Shown here: positions 1 to 8,902 of the stretch, one piece after another
Layout of the letters: each line of letters begins with the position of its first letter
Numbering within the stretch: the stretch's first letter is position 1
From: Dechloromonas sp. UBA6271
Lineage (GTDB): Bacteria; Pseudomonadota; Gammaproteobacteria; Burkholderiales; Rhodocyclaceae
NCBI GenBank assembly: GCA_002440665.1
Contig: DJUX01000005.1
Span: forward strand, 62,001-126,000
DNA length: 64,000 nucleotides
Reading direction: 5' to 3'
The notes under the pieces: generated by a model
What the model saw: only the letters and a program-made list of their open reading frames with translations
The model's database searches: none
What the model was told of the DNA's origin: nothing
Made by a program: the position numbers and the translations under genes

Positions 1-132
1 ACGCAGATCCGCCTGCTGAAGAATATCGGAACGGAAATCCCGATCGAGGAACGCGAAGCGCTGGTGGAACAGGATCAGGAACTCGTCGACAGCGTTTTCA
101 GCCAGTTCCTGAGCTGGCTCGCCGCCGGCTGA
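1..132 (+). CDS. C-terminal end of an unidentified protein (partial)
   Basis: Frame 1 is open from the first base and closes at TGA 130-132, giving the last 43 residues of a protein that begins before the window. The fragment is acidic and probably helical, ending in a hydrophobic stretch (FSQFLSWLAAG). I do not recognise a family from so short a piece. A strong rho-independent terminator follows 19 bases after the stop, which supports this being a true gene end. Confidence 0.6.
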   Translation, partial: TQIRLLKNIGTEIPIEEREALVEQDQELVDSVFSQFLSWLAAG

Positions 133-138
133 GGCGGC

Positions 139-148
139 TGCGGTCGAC
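139..148 (+). repeat. Copy of the TGCGGTCGAC short repeat beside a terminator
   Basis: Exact TGCGGTCGAC seven bases after the stop of the first gene and directly upstream of the terminator hairpin. It is followed by GCAAAAAGGC, the A-rich tail seen at other copies (45035, 50310). Confidence 0.6.
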
Positions 149-150
149 GC

Positions 151-181
151 AAAAAGGCGGCAATTTTTGCCGCCTTTTTTG
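151..181. terminator. Bidirectional rho-independent terminator
   Basis: Stem GGCGGCAA (156-163) pairs with TTGCCGCC (167-174) around a TTT loop. It has a T-run at 175-180 on the plus strand and an A-run at 151-155 that becomes a T-run on the minus strand. It sits between two convergent genes and can stop transcription from both sides. Confidence 0.85.
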
Positions 182-200
182 CTTGATTGCCGAGCGCGTC

Positions 201-1646
201 CTATTTGAACGGGATGTTCAGCTGCATGTCGAAGCGCACGTCGTTGGTCGAATAGTCGACGTACTGGACCGTCGTCCCGTTCCAATTGTCGCCCTTCTGC
301 CAGACCTTGGCGTAGCGCGCCCGGGCGCGCAGGTTCTTGAAGAAACCATCCTGCGGGAAGATGTAGATCAGGTCGGTCGCCATTTCATCCCAATCGGCGA
401 CCGGCAGGCTTGAGTTGCCATCGACATTGCGGTTGGTACGCTGGCCGTAGGTCATATCCAGTGACAGGTTATTCACCCACGAAGAAAAATCGAAGACCGT
501 GCCGAGAATCCACGTACGTTCCCCGGCCCGCGAGTTTTCGCCGATACGCTGGACCAGGTAGGATGGCCCGATCGAGAAGGGTGAGTAGATCTGGTTGTGG
601 TCCGAAGTCAGACCAGCCATGGCATAGGGAATCCACCATTTTACCGGCCGCGCTTCAAGATAGATGCCGCCGTAATTGGTGTTGAAACTCGGCCCCGAGC
701 TCCCGTTAACCCCGCGCATCAGGCTCTGGCCATTCGATTCCTGATACATCCACTGCGCGCCGACCCGGAAATACTTGCTGTCTTCCATGCGGAAGACGTA
801 GTCGAAATCCGTGTAGACCATGTTCACCATGTTCTGCACGTTGTGATACGACGCCGAAATCATGCTGTCGTTGTTCGGCTTCCAGTTCATGCCGACGTAG
901 GCCATGCCGTCGCTGTCGCCCTCCCGGCTGGCCGAGGGATAGGTGAAGACATTCCAGCCGCCCTGGTACAGGTTGCGGAATTTGTCGTCGTTGACCTGCT
1001 TGACTCCGGTGACGTAGCCGGCGTAGTAGCGCAGGGAATTGTCAAAGGCGCGGCCCTGGAGGGTCGCCGCCTCGTAGGTGATCCATTGCATGCCGCGGAT
1101 GTCGCGCGGACCGACCATGCTCTGGTCGAGCTTGTTGAAGAAGCGGTAGACGCCATCCATGAACCACTGGTTGCGGATGGTCTGGCGCCCGATGACGAAA
1201 GTATTGTTTTCATAGCGCAGCCGGGCGTTGAGTTCGCCGACGACGCCGTAGCCCGACTGACTGGTGTCCTTGAGGATGAAGTTGAATGGGTATTGCTCCG
1301 GTGACCAGATCGGCTCGACGAAATTGTAGGTCGCGCCAAAGGACAAGAAATTGGCCAGTTCGCCGGTCGTGCCGTACAGCCAGCCGCCGACGCCAGCACC
1401 CGCCTGCTTGAAGGCAAAGGTGTTGGGGGTGATGTTGGGGTCACCGGTCGACGAGCGATTGAAGGACGCGACGCGGAACATGTAGCCAAGGGTCGCATCG
1501 TCCCAGAACGGGGTGCCGGTTTTCTCTGCCTTGTCGTCGGTCGTCGCCGTCTGGGCCGCCACCGTTCCCGCAAAAAGCATCGCGACCAGGGCCGCTCCGC
1601 AGGACTTCCGGAACGGAAGCCCCCCCCTCACTCTCATGTGCCTCAT
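201..1646 (-). CDS. OprD-family outer membrane porin
   Basis: The product is 481 residues with an N-terminal signal peptide: a basic start, a hydrophobic core (AALVAMLFAGTVAAQ) and probable cleavage near residue 30. The mature part is rich in Tyr, Trp, Asn and Gly with alternating strand-like segments and ends in a hydrophobic residue plus Phe-Lys, as expected for a beta-barrel. The arrangement resembles OprD porins (outer membrane porin, OprD family), which admit small carboxylates or basic amino acids. I chose the ATG at 1644-1646 because AGAGGAG lies seven bases upstream; an upstream ATG at 1679 has no such site. The substrate cannot be told from sequence. Uptake of aromatic acids for the paa cluster is possible but only a guess at 15 kb distance. 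Confidence 0.75.
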   Translation of the reverse strand: MRHMRVRGGLPFRKSCGAALVAMLFAGTVAAQTATTDDKAEKTGTPFWDDATLGYMFRVASFNRSSTGDPNITPNTFAFKQAGAGVGGWLYGTTGELANFLSFGATYNFVEPIWSPEQYPFNFILKDTSQSGYGVVGELNARLRYENNTFVIGRQTIRNQWFMDGVYRFFNKLDQSMVGPRDIRGMQWITYEAATLQGRAFDNSLRYYAGYVTGVKQVNDDKFRNLYQGGWNVFTYPSASREGDSDGMAYVGMNWKPNNDSMISASYHNVQNMVNMVYTDFDYVFRMEDSKYFRVGAQWMYQESNGQSLMRGVNGSSGPSFNTNYGGIYLEARPVKWWIPYAMAGLTSDHNQIYSPFSIGPSYLVQRIGENSRAGERTWILGTVFDFSSWVNNLSLDMTYGQRTNRNVDGNSSLPVADWDEMATDLIYIFPQDGFFKNLRARARYAKVWQKGDNWNGTTVQYVDYSTNDVRFDMQLNIPFK

Positions 1647-1735
1647 GAATCGTCTCCTCTTTGTTGTATGAAGTACCACTAGCCCGCGCTATGCAAAGCA
1701 AATTACACGATACTCCTGACTCTAGAAAAGGGGGC

Positions 1736-1760
1736 TGCGGTCGACACATTTTTTTCGGCA
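1736..1760 (+). repeat. Copy of the TGCGGTCGAC repeat between comEC and the porin
   Basis: TGCGGTCGAC at 1736-1745 is followed by an A/T-rich run and CGGCA. The 178-base gap between the comEC stop and the porin start otherwise holds only the expected 5' leader of the porin. I see no convincing terminator or strong promoter in it. Confidence 0.5.
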
Positions 1761-1824
1761 TATTTGCTTTTTTGCAACAGGTGGCGTCGGTGAGATCACC
1801 GATACGGCTGGCATTGGCAGCTTG

Positions 1825-4149
1825 CTACCGGGCCACCTGCCAGTAACGCCGCCGTTCGTCCCGCCATGCCGAAACGTCGACGCCGCCCGCCGCCAGGCGC
1901 AGGCGCAGCGCCCCGTCGCGGTCGCTCCGCCACACGCGGATGCCGCCGGCCTCGTAGCGTTCGAGCACCTCTGCCTTGGGGTGCCCGAAACGGTTGCGGT
2001 AACCGACCGGGATCAGCGCATGCTGCGCCCCCACTGCCGCAATGAATTCCGGCGTCGACGAGGTGCGGCTGCCATGGTGCGGAACCAGCAGCACCTCGGC
2101 CGCCAGTTTGGCCGGGTCGCGCTGCAACAGCGCTGCCTCATCGCGCGCCTCGATATCAGAAGTCAGCAACAGGCGTTTTCCGCCAGCCTCGATGCGCAGC
2201 ACGCAGGAAAGGTTGTTGCTCTTGCGCTTCTCGTCATAATCGTCGGCCAGCGGATGCAACACTTCCATCTGCACTCCGTCCCACACCCAGCGCTGCCCGG
2301 CACGACAGGGTTCGGCATTCGTCTCTCCGGTAGACGAGAAAACCTTGTCGACCTGCAACGCCGAGCGCACAGACGCGGTGCCGCCCGCATGGTCGCTGTC
2401 GCGGTGCGTCACCATCATTACATCGACCTGCCCGATACCGAGCGAACGCAGGTAAGGCACGACCACGCGCTGCCCGGCGTCTGACTCGGCACTGTAGTGC
2501 GGGCCGGGGTCGTAGATCAGCGTGTGCTCGCGGGTCCGCACCACGGCAGCCAGCCCCTGCCCGACATCGAGCACCGTCACCCAGGCCTCGCCTTCGGGCG
2601 GCCGTTCGACCGGCCAGAACAGTGTCGGCAGCAGCAGGAAAAACCCGAGCAGGCGCCCCGGCATGCCGCGCGGCAGCAGGCAGACTGCCACCCCGACTGC
2701 GGCGACGACGGCCGCCCACAGCGGTGGCGCCGGCGCCAGCCAGACCGGCCACGTAGCGCACCATTCGAGGAACAGCATCAGCCAGCCGAGAACGGCATGC
2801 GCCAGCGCGGCGATCGGCCACCAAGGAATGACAGCCGCCAGCAGCGCCAGCGGCGTGACGATGAAACTGACGACCGGGATGGCGATGGCATTGGCCAGCG
2901 GTGAAACCAGCGAAAACTGCTGGAGAATGAGCAGCAGCACCGGCAGCGAAGCGAGCGTCGCCGCCCACTGCACGACGCCCCAGGCACGCAGGCGTTGGCG
3001 CCAGCCGCCGGCCTCACCGAGCACCGCCGAGCCGACGTAGAGCAGCGCCCCGACGGCGCCGAACGAGAGCCAGAAGCCCGCCGCCAGCACCGCCCACGGA
3101 TCGACCAGCAGGACGACCAGCAGCGCCAGGCACAGCGTCCGGCTGGGCGCCACGATACGTCCCGAACCCAACGCCAGCGCCGCGACAAGCAGCATATAAA
3201 GCGTCCGTTGCGCCGGCACGGCGAAGCCGGCGAGCAAGGCATAAAACAGGGCGGCCAGGCAACCGGCCAGCAGTGCTGCCTTCTGGGCCGGCAGACGCAG
3301 GGCTAGCACCGGCACCCGCCGCCATACGCCACCGGCAAGCAACGCGAACAAGGCAGCGAACATCGTCACGTGCAGCCCCGAAATCGACATCAAATGGGTC
3401 GTACCGGTGCGATTGAAGGTGGTCCACAAATCGCCCTGGATCGCCCGCTGGTCGCCGACCGCCAAGGCCACCAGAACGCCGGCCCACGGATATTGCCCAG
3501 CCGGCAACATGGCGGCGAACGAGGCGCGCACGGCATGACGCAGGCGTTCGATGACGTAGTCCGGCCGCCAGACCATTTCCGCCAGGCGCTGCGGTGGTAC
3601 CTGCCGCACGTAGCCGGTCGCCCGGATGTTGCGTTCGAGCAGCCAGGCTTCGTAGTCGAAGGCGTTCGGGTTCGCGTTGCCGTGCGGACGCTTCAGGCGC
3701 ACCGTCAATTGCCAGCGCTCGCCGGGGCGCAGTGGCTGGCCCACGAATTCCTCGCCGTCACGCTGGCCCTGATACCACGACAGCATGATCCGCTCCGGCA
3801 CGACGGCAGTTGCGGTCGACACCGTTTCAACGGCAAATTCGAAACGGCTGCCCTGGCTGAAGTCCTGCGGCAGCGCGGCGACGACACCGACCACCTCGAT
3901 GTCGCGCCCCTCCCATGCAGCAGGCAGCGCGTCGGCCAGCCGGATATCGGCTCGCCACGCGGCCCACGCAAAACCGAGCGCCAGGCAGGCGAGTACGCCA
4001 AACACGCGCGCCGGCCAGGCACCCCGCCAATGGATCGCCGGCAACGCAAGCAGCAACCCCGCCAGCGCCCAGAGCCACGCCGGCGGCAGTTCCGGCTGCA
4101 TCTGCAATGCGATGACGCCGGCGGCGAAGGCGAGAATGTTGAGGCGCAT
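1825..4149 (-). CDS. comEC: ComEC/Rec2 DNA internalisation protein
   Basis: A 774-residue inner membrane protein with the three-part ComEC layout. The N-terminal region has two hydrophobic helices and a DUF4131-type soluble part. The middle is the polytopic Competence domain, with motifs such as GTTHLMSISGLHVTM and long runs of membrane helices. The C-terminal part is a metallo-beta-lactamase-like domain (VLDVGQG; THRDSDHAGG; VPHHGS). ComEC forms the channel that brings single-stranded DNA into the cytoplasm during transformation. I took the ATG at 4147-4149, which gives the typical MRLN...LAFAAG start; a longer reading to 4242 would overlap the divergent gene. The gene carries one TGCGGTCGAC copy at 3811-3820. 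No other competence gene is in the window. Confidence 0.9.
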   Translation of the reverse strand: MRLNILAFAAGVIALQMQPELPPAWLWALAGLLLALPAIHWRGAWPARVFGVLACLALGFAWAAWRADIRLADALPAAWEGRDIEVVGVVAALPQDFSQGSRFEFAVETVSTATAVVPERIMLSWYQGQRDGEEFVGQPLRPGERWQLTVRLKRPHGNANPNAFDYEAWLLERNIRATGYVRQVPPQRLAEMVWRPDYVIERLRHAVRASFAAMLPAGQYPWAGVLVALAVGDQRAIQGDLWTTFNRTGTTHLMSISGLHVTMFAALFALLAGGVWRRVPVLALRLPAQKAALLAGCLAALFYALLAGFAVPAQRTLYMLLVAALALGSGRIVAPSRTLCLALLVVLLVDPWAVLAAGFWLSFGAVGALLYVGSAVLGEAGGWRQRLRAWGVVQWAATLASLPVLLLILQQFSLVSPLANAIAIPVVSFIVTPLALLAAVIPWWPIAALAHAVLGWLMLFLEWCATWPVWLAPAPPLWAAVVAAVGVAVCLLPRGMPGRLLGFFLLLPTLFWPVERPPEGEAWVTVLDVGQGLAAVVRTREHTLIYDPGPHYSAESDAGQRVVVPYLRSLGIGQVDVMMVTHRDSDHAGGTASVRSALQVDKVFSSTGETNAEPCRAGQRWVWDGVQMEVLHPLADDYDEKRKSNNLSCVLRIEAGGKRLLLTSDIEARDEAALLQRDPAKLAAEVLLVPHHGSRTSSTPEFIAAVGAQHALIPVGYRNRFGHPKAEVLERYEAGGIRVWRSDRDGALRLRLAAGGVDVSAWRDERRRYWQVAR

Positions 4150-4172
4150 CCTGCAATAATAGAGGCGACACC

Positions 4173-4703
4173 ATGCGCAAGCACCTGAAAAAATACCTAC
4201 CCAATCACGACGCGGTTCACGACAATCGCTGGCTGCGGCCATTCCGCAATTCGCTGCTGCACCCGCGGCTATGGCACCTCAACCGCCACTCGGCGGCCGG
4301 CGCGGTCGCCGCCGGACTTTTTTGCGGCCTGATTCCGGGGCCATTGCAGATGATCGGCGCTGCCATCTGCGCGCTGGTATTTCGCGTCAATCTGCCGCTG
4401 GCGCTGCTGGTGACGCTGTACACCAACCCGTTCACCATCGTCCCGCTCTACGTGCTGGCCTACCAGATCGGCCGCCTGGCGACCGGCGACCAAACCGGCT
4501 TCGTCGATCCGCCGGCCTTCGACATGACGCGCTTCGTCGCCTGGACTGAAGCCATGCAGACCTGGATGATCGGCGTCGGCAAGCCGCTCGGCATCGGCCT
4601 CGTGCTGCTTGCGATCACGCTGGCCGTCGCCGGCTATGTGCTGACCAAGGCAGTCTGGCGGCTTTACCTGATCCGCGCCTGGCGCCAGCGCAAGGCGCGC
4701 TGA
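4173..4703 (+). CDS. DUF2062 membrane protein
   Basis: The product is 176 residues with a basic cytoplasmic N-terminus (about residues 1-35), then hydrophobic segments around 42-65 and 72-100, and a last helix near 145-165 before a basic tail. The stretch GLFCGLIPGPLQM and the TNPF motif in YTNPFTIVPLY are typical of the DUF2062 family, whose function is not established. AGAGG lies seven bases before the ATG. It is divergent from comEC with only 23 bases between the starts, so each promoter must reach into the other gene. It ends 13 bases before the convergent YqhA-like gene. Confidence 0.75.
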   Translation: MRKHLKKYLPNHDAVHDNRWLRPFRNSLLHPRLWHLNRHSAAGAVAAGLFCGLIPGPLQMIGAAICALVFRVNLPLALLVTLYTNPFTIVPLYVLAYQIGRLATGDQTGFVDPPAFDMTRFVAWTEAMQTWMIGVGKPLGIGLVLLAITLAVAGYVLTKAVWRLYLIRAWRQRKAR

Positions 4704-4716
4704 GCGCCGCTATGCT

Positions 4717-5190
4717 TCAGTCCTTGCGCCCTTTGGCCACCAGGTAAAGGGTGAGCGCGCTGATGATCAGGGCCAGCGCACCGCCAAACCGGAGCAAGTC
4801 ACGCTGACCGTCCCAGCCCACTGCCTCACGCAGGAAGAGCACCGACAGCACGGCGATCACGCTGCTCACCAGGTTGTTCTTCAGATCGTCGAGATCGCGG
4901 AGTTTCAGCCAGGCCGGCAGCGGCAATTCAGGGTCAACGAACAGCCGGTATAGTCCAAGGCCGATCATGTGGGCGACGATCGCAATCAGGAAGATGTCGA
5001 CTGCCTCGATCAGCCCGACCGCCAGCACCTTGGCCAGCTTGGACGAGATCGCTCCGCTGGTGGCCGCCTCGAACAGGGCGGTCATCACAACCAGACCCTC
5101 GTAAACCAGCAGCGCCGCGGAAGCGAGCAGGATGCCGAATACGGCAACGATGGTGAAGTAACGGCTGAGGGCAAGCAGGCGGGTTAGCAT
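4717..5190 (-). CDS. YqhA/UPF0114-family membrane protein
   Basis: A 157-residue integral membrane protein with four hydrophobic segments (about residues 8-32, 50-72, 104-122 and 133-152). The N-terminal pattern LLALSRYFTIVAVFG and the GLIEAVDIFLIAIV segment are characteristic of the UPF0114/YqhA family of unknown function. I chose the ATG at 5188-5190 because GGAG lies five bases upstream and family members begin near MLxRLLxLSRY; the longer frame to 5256 adds an untypical 22-residue extension. Confidence 0.75.
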   Translation of the reverse strand: MLTRLLALSRYFTIVAVFGILLASAALLVYEGLVVMTALFEAATSGAISSKLAKVLAVGLIEAVDIFLIAIVAHMIGLGLYRLFVDPELPLPAWLKLRDLDDLKNNLVSSVIAVLSVLFLREAVGWDGQRDLLRFGGALALIISALTLYLVAKGRKD

Positions 5191-5287
5191 CAAAACTCCA
5201 GTTGGGACAAAACGAATTGGCATGTCGAATATGCGGGCGCAATCGTTACATGACAACGGGAATTTGTGAAGGCGGCAACCGCCGCGG

Positions 5288-6265
<978 letters not shown>

Positions 6266-6360
6266 CGGTGCATTCCCTGGCAGGCGTTGAAGCAGACGAC
6301 AGGCTGCGAAATTCGGAAGATGACGGTAACGCCGCCATTGTGAAAGCGGCGCCAAAACTA

Positions 6361-6416
6361 CGCCAGCATTTTTGCCTGTTTTTGCGGGTCGACCGTGACA
6401 GGGCAGTGGGAAACCG
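6361..6416 (-). repeat. Long copy 1 of the GTCGACCGCA/GGCAAAAATG repeat
   Basis: This 56-base segment matches 8204-8260 in the same orientation over nearly its full length; the first 18 bases (CGCCAGCATTTTTGCCTG) are identical. It contains a degenerate core (GTCGACCGTG at 6388) and, read on the minus strand, the A-rich CAGGCAAAAATG block. The two copies bracket 1.8 kb of lower-GC accessory DNA. Confidence 0.65.
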
Positions 6417-6443
6417 TGGTCTGTCCCCTCTTGTTCCAAGGAA

Positions 6444-6572
6444 ATGGCCGGCGAGCGCGGATATCAGACGCTCATTAACGAGACGCTGAAAAGCTCGCTT
6501 CATCAGTCCGACATGGAAGCGACCATCAGGAAGGTAATCCGTGAGGAATTGAAACCTCGGAAGGTGGCATAG
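6444..6572 (+). pseudogene. Remnant of a BrnA/CopG-like antitoxin
   Basis: The frame reads MAGERGYQTLINETLKSSL and continues to a stop at 6570-6572, 42 codons in all. The GYQTLIN segment is the ribbon-helix-helix signature of BrnA-type antitoxins, normally preceded by about 50 further residues. Upstream the frame runs back only to a stop at 6396 inside the repeat, and the residues there do not resemble the family. No BrnT toxin is adjacent. I read it as the tail of an antitoxin cut off by the repeat-associated junction. Confidence 0.4.
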
Positions 6573-6729
6573 CTTCCACCCATCCCCAGCGGAACTCAGG
6601 GGCAGACCCCAAGGACTGATCCTTTCGCCTACAAGATGAAAGCCAAAGTCAATTCGGAATTCTCTTACAATGAAAAACTCTCGACGAAGAAGATACGGGT
6701 TGAGAAATTTTTACAAGGACAGTGACCTA

Positions 6730-7170
6730 ATGCAACACTGCGTATATTCCCCTCTCCCCCGAGAGGCTTACTACACCGACCTCGAATACGACAGCATCAA
6801 GTGTCTCGATAATGTCGAGCGCGGCGCCGCTGTCTGGAATCTGAGGTGGCTCACGTACCCGTCAATCGACAAACTCCCCGGCTCAGGCAAGGACTGGTAT
6901 CTCTACCACCTGGCAACGCCCGCCATGTGCGGCGCCCTCGTCGACGACGTCAATATGTACGACACTCTTTACCACAAACTCAGTGAGCACCCCGCCAAGT
7001 TCGCCGCGTGGTTCGCCAAGGAAGACCATCGAGACTGGGCATGCTACAAAGAGGGTGGGGGTTCAAAGTGGGTTGCTACTGTACTAGAGCGTGCCGATCA
7101 GGCAGCGCAGCGCATGGCCTCCGCCATTCGGGTGGATGGCAACGTGATTCAGGTTAAATTTGGAAAGTAA
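6730..7170 (+). CDS. Hypothetical protein, accessory
   Basis: A soluble protein of 146 residues with many aromatic residues (Tyr and Trp clusters such as YYTDLEYD, VWNLRWLTY and DWYLYHL) and no signal peptide or membrane segment. I do not recognise the family. The ATG at 6730 is preceded by AAGGA at ten bases; a longer start at 6670 would add 20 basic residues and has no clear binding site. It lies alone between the two long repeat copies, in DNA less GC-rich than the surrounding core genes, which suggests acquisition by transfer. Confidence 0.5.
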   Translation: MQHCVYSPLPREAYYTDLEYDSIKCLDNVERGAAVWNLRWLTYPSIDKLPGSGKDWYLYHLATPAMCGALVDDVNMYDTLYHKLSEHPAKFAAWFAKEDHRDWACYKEGGGSKWVATVLERADQAAQRMASAIRVDGNVIQVKFGK

Positions 7171-7233
7171 CGCCATCTGAATTCGCCCTCTGTTTGCTGT
7201 ATCCCCTGTTGTTCGTTCAGATGTGACCTGAGT

Positions 7234-8070
7234 CTAGCGATGCTTGCCTAAAGATGGCAAACCACCGGCAACACCCCAACCCCGAAGGGAATCGAAGTCA
7301 GGCGTAACAAACTTTTTCGATACTCTAATCTGTTCCATTAGCCTCGCATTTAGTGCTTTGTCGAACATTGAGAGGAACTGCTCAAGGTCGATTCGGCCTG
7401 AGTTTTCTCTAGGCCTAGTCTGCGTTTTTGGCTTCGGTTTTGGCTTTCGTTGCGATGCAGATAATGCAGCTTCCTTTTCAAGTATTTGCTGCGCACGGGC
7501 GAAATGAATCTCTGCGATATATCCCCAAGGCGAATGAATGAGAACGAATCCCGGGGAATATTTCATTCCTCGCCGCTGATCATGCAGTTCCTTCTCATCT
7601 TTGACCGAGACCATTCCAAAATTCGGTATCGGAAAGAAGACGCGATCCGCCGCTGAGATTGAGCAGTCGCCAGGGAATTCGATCTCAATCAATTCCGGTG
7701 AACTGACAGCCCACTGGACAATCAGATGCCTCAGCAGATCGACAGAACGGCTTCTGTCAGTGGCAAAAAAGTAGGGCTGCAAGGCACGATGATTGTTCAA
7801 TAAAAATAACGAGGCGTCTTCGGGCGTCTTAGGCTTTCGTGCCGCTTTCTGGAGCAAATCCCGTATCAGTACTGGCCCAGAGAACATCGCATCAAGCACA
7901 AGCATTTGCTTTCCGGTTGGCTTTAGGAGGCTATGCAATACGGCTGACTCAGGAATATCCCTTTGCCGGGGCGAAGAGGAAGCTCTCTTCGGGAGATGTG
8001 GAAGACAGCCCTGTTTGACAATATTTTCTGATAAGGCTGGCGAAATTGGAGTCCCCGTTATTTTTGCCAT
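7234..8070 (-). CDS. Hypothetical protein, accessory
   Basis: A 278-residue soluble protein of unknown family. Its C-terminal third has a basic Lys-Pro repeat (about residues 208-216) followed by an acidic helical segment containing LEQFLSMFDKALNARL. The middle holds mixed alpha/beta-type sequence ending in PGFVLIHSPWGYIAEIHFA. There is no signal peptide, membrane helix or known catalytic motif that I can see. GC content is lower than in neighbouring core genes and it has no partner on its strand. With the gene at 6730 it forms the cargo of a small repeat-bracketed patch, so a mobile or defence-related origin is possible but not shown. Confidence 0.5.
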   Translation of the reverse strand: MAKITGTPISPALSENIVKQGCLPHLPKRASSSPRQRDIPESAVLHSLLKPTGKQMLVLDAMFSGPVLIRDLLQKAARKPKTPEDASLFLLNNHRALQPYFFATDRSRSVDLLRHLIVQWAVSSPELIEIEFPGDCSISAADRVFFPIPNFGMVSVKDEKELHDQRRGMKYSPGFVLIHSPWGYIAEIHFARAQQILEKEAALSASQRKPKPKPKTQTRPRENSGRIDLEQFLSMFDKALNARLMEQIRVSKKFVTPDFDSLRGWGVAGGLPSLGKHR

Positions 8071-8203
8071 AGTTTGCTCAACATAGTGACCGAGACGGTT
8101 TCGCTATATTCTCAGAAAATCAGGCAGATCAGAAACCGTAGCCCCTATTGCCGAGGGCGAGGCGCGAAAACGGGGGAAACTCAATGCCGATACATTCAAA
8201 CCG

Positions 8204-8260
8204 CGCCAGCATTTTTGCCTGTTTTTTCCGGTCGACCGCAACAGGCTGCAGGGGAAACCG
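8204..8260 (-). repeat. Long copy 2 of the GTCGACCGCA/GGCAAAAATG repeat
   Basis: This is the second long copy, same orientation as 6361-6416, with an intact GTCGACCGCA core at 8231-8240. The rest of the gap between 8071 and 8291 shows no gene. Confidence 0.65.
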
Positions 8261-8291
8261 GGGCGATTCATCGCACCACTCGTATAACCAC

Positions 8292-8320
8292 TTGACGACA
8301 AGTACGTTATTACGTACCGT
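8292..8320 (+). promoter_or_regulatory. Promoter and palindromic operator of the yefM-yoeB operon
   Basis: A TTGACG -35 element (8292-8297) is followed after 17 bases by a weak -10, TACCGT (8315-8320). The perfect inverted repeat GTACGT-TATT-ACGTAC (8302-8317) covers the spacer and the -10. YefM-family antitoxins repress their own operon by binding short palindromes containing a GTAC core, so this is the likely autoregulatory operator. Binding is inferred. Confidence 0.5.
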
Positions 8321-8345
8321 TTGAGCTTCTTCGAAGGAGCATGAA

Positions 8346-8588
8346 ATGCATACCCTTACCGCCAGCGAAGCCCGGGCGAATCTCTACCGGCTCATTGATC
8401 AAACAGTAGCGTCTCACGAGCCAATCATCATTTCCGGAAAACGCAGCAGCGCCGTGCTTCTCTCGGTGGAGGACTGGAGCGCAATTCAGGAAACCTTGCA
8501 CCTGCTGGCCGTCCCCGGCATGCGCGAGTCAATCAAGGCTGGCATGGCCGAACCCCTCGCAGATAGCTCGAAGGCGCTTGAGTGGTGA
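8346..8588 (+). CDS. yefM: YefM/Phd-family antitoxin
   Basis: An 80-residue protein with the Phd/YefM N-terminal DNA-binding fold: TASEARANLYRLIDQ, then the EPIIISGKRSSAVLLSVEDWSAIQET core typical of YefM. The C-terminal 25 residues would wrap the toxin. The product both neutralises the YoeB-like toxin encoded next to it and should repress the operon through the palindrome at 8302-8317. AAGGAG lies six bases before the ATG. The stop codon overlaps the start of the toxin gene, so the two are translationally coupled. Confidence 0.9.
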   Translation: MHTLTASEARANLYRLIDQTVASHEPIIISGKRSSAVLLSVEDWSAIQETLHLLAVPGMRESIKAGMAEPLADSSKALEW

Positions 8589-8848
8589 ATTGGGAAGTGG
8601 TGTACGCCAAGCAAGCCATGAAGGATGCAAAGAAGCTTGTTGCAAGCGGCCTTAAGCCAAAGGCGCAAGAACTGCTTGCGGTTCTTGCCAACGACCCGTT
8701 TCAAAATCCGCCTCCCTTTGAAAAATTGGTTGGCGACCTTGCCGGCGCGTACTCTCGTCGCATCAATATTCAGCACCGTATCGTGTACGAGATCTTTACC
8801 GAAGAAAAAACGGTTCGCGTCCTGCGTATGTGGACGCACTATGAATGA
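8585..8848 (+). CDS. yoeB: Txe/YoeB-family mRNA interferase toxin
   Basis: An 87-residue protein ending in the YoeB signature YSRRINIQHRIVYEI...VRVLRMWTHYE. It contains the catalytic-type Glu (FEKLVGDL region), Arg (SRRI) and the C-terminal His-Tyr pair. YoeB binds the ribosomal A site and cleaves mRNA, arresting growth when antitoxin is lost. I chose GTG at 8585, which overlaps the antitoxin stop as GTGA; GTG at 8582 is also possible. The pair looks intact, with all key residues visible. It lies just outside the repeat-bracketed patch. Confidence 0.88.
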   Translation: MNWEVVYAKQAMKDAKKLVASGLKPKAQELLAVLANDPFQNPPPFEKLVGDLAGAYSRRINIQHRIVYEIFTEEKTVRVLRMWTHYE

Positions 8849-8902
8849 GCGGCCCAACCCTTCCGGGCACTGAGGATAAGCCGACTTACTCCCGATTTGT
8901 CA

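Larger units (their letters stand above)
6266..6729. other. Gene-poor stretch with repeat and antitoxin remnant
   Basis: This stretch of about 460 bases holds one long repeat copy (6361-6416), a 42-codon BrnA-like remnant (6444-6572) and the leader of the next gene. I see no complete gene, transposase or RNA gene. Base composition becomes less GC-rich from here to about 8.3 kb. Confidence 0.5.

Noticed and set aside
6266..6439. Zinc-binding N-terminus for the ClpX-like protein in the longer frame
   Set aside because: The extension runs through the repeat element and lacks the two CxxC pairs of the ClpX zinc domain.
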